From contig NZ_JARBTM010000016.1 of assembly GCF_029240175.1 (NCBI RefSeq), positions 124,001 through 188,000 on the forward strand: DNA of 64,000 bases, given 5' to 3'. Both the position numbers and the translations under genes were made by a program. The stretch comes from Anaerosolibacter sp. (lineage in GTDB: Bacteria > Bacillota > Clostridia > Peptostreptococcales > Thermotaleaceae). The notes beneath the pieces were generated by a model. It did no database searches. It was not told where the DNA came from and saw nothing but the letters and a program-made list of their open reading frames with translations. Below, in pieces: positions 58,874-64,000 of this stretch (position 1 is its first letter; each line of letters starts with the position of its first letter).

Positions 58874-60523
58874 CTACGCTTTAAGATTTTCCTTCAGCTT
58901 GTTTAGTTCTCCCAATGCTTCATAATACTCCTTATCTAAGTCTGCTATATTATCCTTCTTGGATGGCATAGACAATCTCCCGATGAGTTCTGATAAGCGG
59001 TTTTCCAATATAGAGATCCGCTGTTCAAGTTCCTTCTGATCATCAAGTGGTTTATTTAGACGCTCCAGATACTCCTGATAACTTCCCTCAAATATTCTTA
59101 TTTTTTGCTTTTCTATGGTCATGATATGATCTGCCACGGCGCTTACAAAGCTTCTATCATGGGAAACAAACAGTAAAGTTCTATCATATTCAGCGAGGGC
59201 TTCCTCTATTACTTCAAGAGAGGCGATATCCATAAAGTTTGTGGGTTCGTCTAAGATGAGTAGATTTATATCCTGTACCAGTATTTTGGCAAATGCAGCT
59301 TTTACACGCTCTCCGCCGCTTAGTACCTGTACCCTTTTATAGACATCTTCTCCTTTAAATAACAACCTGGCCAGGAGTACCCTAACAAAGGTTTCCTGAT
59401 ATATGCTACTCTTCATAACATTTTCTAGTATGGTTAAGTTTTCTTCGAGAATATTCAAATCCTGGCTAAAATATCCTATTTTTGCACCTTGAGCAATTCT
59501 TATGGCAGGATCTCTGTTCATAATCATTTTTATCAGGGTGCTTTTCCCACAACCATTGGGGCCAAGCAGCGCTGCTTTCGCACCATTATGAATACGAAAC
59601 TCAGCGCCCTCAAATATAACCTTTTCACCAAAAACCTTGCTTATACTTTGACCTTCTATGATGACTTTGCTGTGGAGCTTACGAACATCCTCCACGTCCA
59701 GCTTAATCACCCCTTGTTTCTTTGGCTTTTCCCTCACCGCTAAATGCTCGATCCTCGATTCAACACTTTTCACCGCTTTATCAAGATTGGCCTTGGCCTT
59801 TTGATTTCCCATCTTATGAAGCCTTGCCTCGGAATTACCCATTCTTTTCGGTGTTTTTCTCATACTCTTTATTTTACTTTTTGTGTCATCAATGACCTCT
59901 TCCAGTCGTTTCTTTTCCTTTATAAACTGCTCATATTCAAATTGAGCTCTTTCTCGCTCCTCCATCTTCTGTATTTGATAGTCGCTGTAATTGCCATTGT
60001 ATATTTTTATCTTACCATCTTCAATCTCTAGTATCTTGTTACACAACTTATCTAAGAAGCTTCGATCATGGGATATGAGGATCAGTGCCCCTTTAAATTC
60101 TTCTAGCCTGGCCTCCATCAATTCTATCCCCTCCATATCCACGTTGCTGGTGGGTTCATCTGCAAAGAGCAAGGGATGATCATGATTCAGACTTTGGGCG
60201 AGCTTGAATCTGGTCTTCTCCCCTCCACTCATATGCTCATACCAGACTTCTGAAACATTGAATCTAGATGCCATTTCAGCACTGATACAGCTATATTCTG
60301 GCTCTTCTAACTGGGATATAAATCCATAACTTCCATGAAGCTTAACCAATCCTTCATCCGGTGATAATCTTTGGCTAAGGATATTCATTAACGTAGTTTT
60401 CCCTGCACCATTTACACCGACAATACCTATTCTGTCTTCAGCATAAACCTTTAAGCTCTCTATAGACAATACCAGTCTATCTCCAAAATACTTTTTCACA
60501 TTGTTGCACTCTATTAATTGCAT
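58874..60523 (-). CDS. ABC-F ribosomal protection protein (antibiotic-resistance type)
   Basis: A 549-residue soluble twin-ATPase: domain 1 GVNGAGKTT, MSGGEKTR, FADEPTSNVD; a long charged interdomain linker (~185-275, the segment that reaches into the ribosomal A/P site region); domain 2 GPNGCGKST, LSGGERVK, LILDEPTNFMD; then a short coiled tail. Linker length and sequence place it with the Vga/Lsa/Msr-like group rather than Uup. The ATG is 7 bases from AAGGAGGG, which itself lies in a terminator stem. The ~300-base leader predicts antibiotic-induced expression. Confidence 0.85.
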   Translation of the reverse strand: MQLIECNNVKKYFGDRLVLSIESLKVYAEDRIGIVGVNGAGKTTLMNILSQRLSPDEGLVKLHGSYGFISQLEEPEYSCISAEMASRFNVSEVWYEHMSGGEKTRFKLAQSLNHDHPLLFADEPTSNVDMEGIELMEARLEEFKGALILISHDRSFLDKLCNKILEIEDGKIKIYNGNYSDYQIQKMEERERAQFEYEQFIKEKKRLEEVIDDTKSKIKSMRKTPKRMGNSEARLHKMGNQKAKANLDKAVKSVESRIEHLAVREKPKKQGVIKLDVEDVRKLHSKVIIEGQSISKVFGEKVIFEGAEFRIHNGAKAALLGPNGCGKSTLIKMIMNRDPAIRIAQGAKIGYFSQDLNILEENLTILENVMKSSIYQETFVRVLLARLLFKGEDVYKRVQVLSGGERVKAAFAKILVQDINLLILDEPTNFMDIASLEVIEEALAEYDRTLLFVSHDRSFVSAVADHIMTIEKQKIRIFEGSYQEYLERLNKPLDDQKELEQRISILENRLSELIGRLSMPSKKDNIADLDKEYYEALGELNKLKENLKA

Positions 60524-60551
60524 AAAAAAACCCTCCTTGATGTCTGGAGGG
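60524..60551 (-). terminator. Attenuator hairpin masking the ABC-F ribosome binding site
   Basis: On the minus strand CCCTCC (60551-60546), 9-base loop, GGAGGG (60536-60531), then seven T residues immediately before the ATG at 60523. The GGAGGG arm is the ribosome site, so the hairpin both ends transcription and hides the RBS. Confidence 0.8.
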
Positions 60552-60682
60552 ATAGCGTCATAACTATATAACAACCTATATGAATCCACCTGTAATCTCA
60601 ATTGTTTTTAGGCACAAGGATTCCGTGGCTCATTAAGGCTGTACAATATAATTTCCACAAGCTATAAGCAGTTATTGAAACA

Positions 60683-60712
60683 CTATCCACTCACAAGTTT
60701 AGAAAAATCCAT
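60683..60712 (-). CDS. Candidate 9-codon upstream ORF in the ABC-F leader
   Basis: ATG to TAG encodes MDFSKLVSG. AAAGG lies about 11 bases upstream. The start overlaps the right arm of an 11-bp inverted repeat (60743-60753 with 60701-60711). A second, 3-codon ORF (MII) is at 60777-60788 nearer the 5' end. Ribosome stalling on such short ORFs is the known switch for several ABC-F attenuators. Confidence 0.4.
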   Translation of the reverse strand: MDFSKLVSG

Positions 60713-60836
60713 GATAATAAAGCCTTTATATTAGACCCTAGGTGGATTTTTCTTTTATTCAAATACTTGAAGTGAATTATATAATCATCTCTGCTAGTAC
60801 CTTGCCCTTTCTTAGAATTTAATCCTATTCAACATT

Positions 60837-60865
60837 ATTATACGCATTGCCCATCTTTGTGTCAA
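60837..60865 (-). promoter_or_regulatory. Consensus promoter of the ABC-F gene
   Basis: TTGACA (60865-60860), 17 bases, TATAAT (60842-60837): a perfect match to consensus. Start near 60830, giving a ~307-base leader containing two short ORFs, an 11-bp inverted repeat and the terminal attenuator hairpin. This explains the 343-base gap 60524-60866. Confidence 0.88.
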
Positions 60866-60866
60866 C

Positions 60867-61517
60867 TCATCGTATACTATCTCTTCCTCGTCTTTTCCTC
60901 ATAATGAAAAATATCATGCTCGATACGCCAACGAAAGCAAATCCACCTATTGTTTTAATATCCTTTTGAACACTGTTATTTGTCTCCCCTCGATCTACAC
61001 CACTGATCAATTCTCTGCTAGATAAATATTTCTCTAGTTCTTCCTGGTCTTCAGGACTTATGTTTTGGTTATTGATCTCCATCCATTCCAGTAATTTTTC
61101 ACCGGAAATGTCTTTTCCTACTTCTATCCTATTTTGGTCAAAGGCTATGGCCACCACGGCCTGAGGTGAATGGGGAAGATAGTAGCTGCCATCCTGCCTC
61201 AGGAATAACAGCACTTGATCTCCATTGGCATTTAGATCATAATGTAGGCTCGTTCTTTCATCAGGAGTTCCCACAATAACTTCAGAATCCTTTGTTTCTC
61301 CTTTTATATAGTAATGAACCCTTACCTTCCATTTATTATAATTCACACTATCGGCCTTCATTGACCCTCCTAGCCGGTCGACAACCTCCCCGATGAGAAT
61401 CACATCAGACTTTTCTACCAATTCGTCCACTGTTAGATATATCCAGCAGGCATTTGCTATCTGGGGCAACATCAAAAATAAACAGATAGTGAGAGCAATT
61501 AAACTTCTTTTTTTCAT
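60867..61517 (-). CDS. Exported membrane-anchored protein of unknown function, 216 residues
   Basis: Not recognised. Signal peptide (1-23, ending ANA) then CWIYLTVDELVEKSDVILIGEVVDR, a beta-rich segment, and near the C-terminus a membrane helix (~183-205) followed by RKRRGRDSIR. The overall layout is that of a surface domain held by a C-terminal anchor, without a sortase LPXTG motif. The VILIGEV phrasing recalls small OB-like extracellular domains. The gene ends directly beside the ABC-F promoter. Confidence 0.7.
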   Translation of the reverse strand: MKKRSLIALTICLFLMLPQIANACWIYLTVDELVEKSDVILIGEVVDRLGGSMKADSVNYNKWKVRVHYYIKGETKDSEVIVGTPDERTSLHYDLNANGDQVLLFLRQDGSYYLPHSPQAVVAIAFDQNRIEVGKDISGEKLLEWMEINNQNISPEDQEELEKYLSSRELISGVDRGETNNSVQKDIKTIGGFAFVGVSSMIFFIMRKRRGRDSIR

Positions 61518-61676
61518 CGGATCTCTCCCTCCTCACACACCACCATATCCATTGCTAGATGTTAGACGTTCAAAGAAAGCAAGAAGTTCCTATGACTTTG
61601 TTAATAGATTGATCGTCATGAAAACCATCATGATCATAACGATTATCTTTTTATTCTGTTCAATTCCCTCCCACAC

Positions 61677-62063
61677 CTAATAATTTGCATCATATACTTC
61701 TAGACTATCTGCTTTTACTTCAACATATTGGCCTTTTGGTAGATTCTTACCTTCTATCTCCAATTGAATTAAACTCTTCCCGAATCGTAAATCTGCAAAA
61801 CCATCACTGGATACCTTTTCTAAAACCCCTATAATAAAAGTCGTTCCTTGCTTTATAAACATCTTGAAATTTCGTTCCTTGCTTAAAAAAACATCTTTTC
61901 CCCATCTTAACGTATCGGTAATATCATACTCAACATCGTATTGCTTTCCTTGCTCCGGCTTGCGATACCCATTCCAAGCTGCCTTTCCACTGCCTAGTTC
62001 TGTTGAAAATTCAACGATACTGTCCTCGCTCATCTTGCTAATCTTATTGATTACTATTTTCAA
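61677..62063 (-). CDS. Unknown 128-residue protein
   Basis: Not recognised. It is acidic, without a signal peptide, membrane helix or cysteine, and looks beta-rich (KQYDVEYDITDTLRWG, TFIIGVLEKVSSDGFADLRFG). GGAGGT lies upstream of the ATG. The next gene downstream, at 159 bases, is the anchored unknown protein; there is no clear operon. Compact beta proteins like this are sometimes immunity proteins, but nothing here supports that. Confidence 0.65.
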   Translation of the reverse strand: MKIVINKISKMSEDSIVEFSTELGSGKAAWNGYRKPEQGKQYDVEYDITDTLRWGKDVFLSKERNFKMFIKQGTTFIIGVLEKVSSDGFADLRFGKSLIQLEIEGKNLPKGQYVEVKADSLEVYDANY

Positions 62064-62259
62064 TTTAAGTACCTCCTGTGTCCTAATTTTACTGATTCCT
62101 TATCTAGTCTTTCCCTCATAGAATACTGTTATAAAAAGATACCTGATTCTATCGTTTATGCCAAAGTAAAAGATACTCATCTGCTCTATTCCAATTTATT
62201 CCATGATATAATCCCAGTACATAGATGCTTGGAAGAAGGCCCACTCATTTTAAACATTT

Positions 62260-63123
62260 TTAGGTTTGGGAAATTCTCGGAAATCGTGCTCGTTCTGGAA
62301 ACCTTTTGTTTGAAGTAGTTCTAACCATCCAATTGCTGGATGGATCTATTGAGACCTTTAGATTCTTAATCGGCTGATCTGGTGTAAAGTGGCAAAATAT
62401 CGTCTCAATACCCTTTGGCGTGATTTTTTCAATTATTTCTTGTAAGTTTATTTTTTGTGGTGACAGAATATCATACAGATGCAATTGATTCCCATCGATC
62501 TCAAAGATGGTATAAACATCATCTTCAAGACGGTAAATGGCGTTTTTAAACCCTAATGTATAGTAGAACATAAGTACATGTTCGGCTCCTTCGGCTGATA
62601 AAGTGCTAGATAGCGGCTGAGATTGTTTTTTAATCTCTAGCATCATTTTTGGAGGAACATTTGTGGGCTCTAAAGGCCTTTCTATCCGTTTGTACCCAGT
62701 TAAATCAATGACATATAGGTTCTCTTCATTCGGCTTAAAACCACATTTTTCATAAAGTGGTACAGCTTCATCGTCAGCTGCCAAAAAGTATAATTCATAG
62801 TTTTGATCATAATCTTCAAATATTTTTGTCATCAACCCATAGGCCAAACCTTGCCTTCTATATTCAGGGGCTGTCATTACCGTTCCGATCTGAATGGCCT
62901 TCTCTTTTTTTCCCTCCATGATAAGTTCCATGGTACTCAATGAAACATTGGCAATAATCTCATCATCTTTTATATAACTGTAGCAAATGTAATGATCATT
63001 CCAAAATCCTTGTTGATACCAATCCTCAAAGTCTATGCCGAAGGTTTCTTTCGCTAATTTATTAAATGATACTCGATAGTGATCATTCTTTTTATAATCC
63101 TTTATAAACCGATAATTTGACAT
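62260..63123 (-). CDS. GNAT acetyltransferase with C-terminal extra domain (Eis-like layout)
   Basis: A 287-residue protein. The GNAT domain (1-150) has GTVMTAPEYRRQGLAYGLM with the acetyl-CoA-binding RRQGLA loop and VPLYEKCGF. The C-terminal ~130 residues form a second domain without clear homology in my memory, an arrangement seen in aminoglycoside- or peptide-acetylating GNATs. GGAGG lies before the ATG. Substrate unknown; it precedes no co-oriented partner within 150 bases. Confidence 0.8.
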   Translation of the reverse strand: MSNYRFIKDYKKNDHYRVSFNKLAKETFGIDFEDWYQQGFWNDHYICYSYIKDDEIIANVSLSTMELIMEGKKEKAIQIGTVMTAPEYRRQGLAYGLMTKIFEDYDQNYELYFLAADDEAVPLYEKCGFKPNEENLYVIDLTGYKRIERPLEPTNVPPKMMLEIKKQSQPLSSTLSAEGAEHVLMFYYTLGFKNAIYRLEDDVYTIFEIDGNQLHLYDILSPQKINLQEIIEKITPKGIETIFCHFTPDQPIKNLKVSIDPSSNWMVRTTSNKRFPERARFPRISQT

Positions 63124-63161
63124 ATTTCCTCCTCAAACCATTATCTATCCTAATACTTTTC

Positions 63162-63620
63162 CTACTCCTCATGTGCTTCTTTTTCAGCTTGCTTATAGTA
63201 AGCTATCAAAATATTTGCTGGAAATAGGCTTTCCTTAAACAGAATCGTTGCAGCCAAACCGCCTTGAACAAGGCCAATAATAAAAAATAAGATATGCAGA
63301 AAATGAATCCCTTGAATCATGATGCATTGTACAACAATCCAAATGACCAATGCCCAACCAAATACACTGCTTATATAGCCTTGATATTTTGACTTAAAAA
63401 GGATCGTTAAAGCACTAAGGATATTCCCAAGGCCGATTACACTGAATAGGATAATTCCCGGTATAAAAAAATTATCGAAAGGCGAATTTTTCAACATATC
63501 TACTGGTGCACCTAAAGGCTCCATCGGGTTCATCATAGCAGCCCATCCCCCAGCAATGGCCCCAATCCCCACAAATCCATGCAAGACAAGCAGCAGGCGA
63601 TATACGATTTTCATCTTCAT
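63162..63620 (-). CDS. Unknown small membrane protein, 152 residues
   Basis: Four predicted membrane helices (about 5-30, 50-72, 85-105, 108-130), a short charged tail (KQAEKEAHEE) and no family motif that I recognise. GAGGG is close to the ATG; another ATG two codons later is possible. It lies 38 bases upstream of the GNAT gene on the same strand, so they may be co-transcribed. Confidence 0.72.
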   Translation of the reverse strand: MKMKIVYRLLLVLHGFVGIGAIAGGWAAMMNPMEPLGAPVDMLKNSPFDNFFIPGIILFSVIGLGNILSALTILFKSKYQGYISSVFGWALVIWIVVQCIMIQGIHFLHILFFIIGLVQGGLAATILFKESLFPANILIAYYKQAEKEAHEE

Positions 63621-63671
63621 CCATACCCTCTCTATTCAGTATTTTAGGAAAATTATACCATATAAATAAGA

Positions 63672-63718
63672 AAATGAATCATCCCTAATAAACGAAATTT
63701 ATTATAGATGATTCATTT
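63672..63718. terminator. Hairpin at the end of the phosphoesterase gene
   Basis: AAATGAATCATC (63672-63683) pairs with GATGATTCATTT (63707-63718), overlapping the TGA stop. The loop is 23 bases; T-tracts are weak. Confidence 0.55.
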
Positions 63719-64000
63719 ACCCTCTTCCCTTTGCAGTTTGATCACAACAATCTCCGGCCGATTGAATAGGCGCTGGGGGAAAATACTATTGCCTAGTCCC
63801 CTGCTAACAACCATGGTTGTACTGCGATCACGATATACCCCTTCAGCATATTTAGGGAAAACGCCTTGATCTGGCGCTACAATCCCGCCTAGAAACGGCA
63901 TACGAATCTGCCCGCCATGGACATGTCCACTGAGAACCAAGTCAACTTTTTCATCGGTATAGATAGGCATTTTTTCTGGCCGATGGGCTAACAGTATCTT
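63713..64000 (-). CDS. Metallophosphoesterase, 3' part (window edge)
   Basis: The gene continues past the window end; the last 95 codons are present. Reading from the edge gives KILLAHRPE, then LVLSGHVHGGQIRMP, the two C-terminal metal-ligand motifs (AHxP and GHxHGGQ) of calcineurin-type phosphoesterases of the YkuE/YaeI kind. An internal methionine at 63970 is not the start because the open frame and the LLAHRPE motif extend upstream. Related proteins are lipid-A or phospholipid-headgroup hydrolases. Confidence 0.88.
   Translation of the reverse strand, partial: KILLAHRPEKMPIYTDEKVDLVLSGHVHGGQIRMPFLGGIVAPDQGVFPKYAEGVYRDRSTTMVVSRGLGNSIFPQRLFNRPEIVVIKLQREEGK

Noticed and set aside
63713-63970. 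Complete 85-residue phosphoesterase starting at the ATG at 63970
   Set aside because: The reading frame continues to the window edge and contains the conserved LLAHRPE motif upstream, so the gene is truncated by the window.

Overview
The window looks like chromosomal DNA of a low-GC, Gram-positive anaerobe of the class Clostridia. An Alkaliphilus-like relative is a guess from memory, not a result. The support is: strong GGAGG-type ribosome binding sites before nearly every gene; RNA-binding antiterminator (RAT) sites of the GlcT/LicT type; a perfect CIRCE element; a T-box-like leader; a thiolase/CoA-transferase set of the butyrate-acetoacetate type controlled by sigma-54; and a RelQ-type alarmone synthetase. 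About 64 protein genes are present. Almost all are on the minus strand; only relQ, a glutaredoxin-like gene and a yciI-like gene are on plus. I saw no rRNA, tRNA, CRISPR array or intact transposase.

Layout (minus-strand operons are named 5' to 3', so they run from high to low coordinate). 1-4235: glcT-type antiterminator, then nagE-nagB-crr-ptsH for N-acetylglucosamine uptake. Both transcripts begin with a RAT/terminator switch. 4450-6806: gntR-kduI-kduD (uronate catabolism). 7102-15422: uppP, an Uup-type ABC-F gene, two hydrolases, a metallo-beta-lactamase-fold protein, a tetR/hydrolase pair and a homoserine dehydrogenase. 15690-20445: relQ, then marR plus a heterodimeric ABC exporter. 20609-26137: aminopeptidase, HutG-like ureohydrolase, class III CoA-transferase, GntR regulator, acetyltransferase. 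26321-31257: glutaredoxin, a two-part NSS transporter including a 34-residue small subunit, a 970-base RNA- and repeat-rich spacer, and htpG under a CIRCE element. 31261-35551: thl-ctfA-ctfB with a sigma-54 promoter and its enhancer-binding activator. 35643-41676: orphan binding lipoprotein, polysaccharide deacetylase, then treP-treC-treR with TreR-like operators. 41788-49904: EamA transporter, gnd-zwf-cyclase, and small genes. 49047-52755: a two-MarR flavoprotein block. 52846-64000: MerR, uracil-DNA glycosylase family, YciI, ferritin-like, an unusual MCP, MATE, an antibiotic-resistance-type ABC-F gene with an attenuator leader, several unknown proteins, and a truncated phosphoesterase.

Connections. 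Neither NagE nor TreP carries an IIA domain, so the free EIIA-Glc (crr) beside NagE could serve both sugar systems. Two paralogous MarR proteins sit in adjacent operons whose promoters carry 12-bp palindromes differing by one symmetric base pair. The most unusual non-coding material is a family of fold-back repeats whose hexameric arms differ between copies by transitions only, a run of five hairpins each with a 3-base loop upstream of the NSS transporter, a decayed T-box, and a 300-base attenuator leader before the second ABC-F gene.
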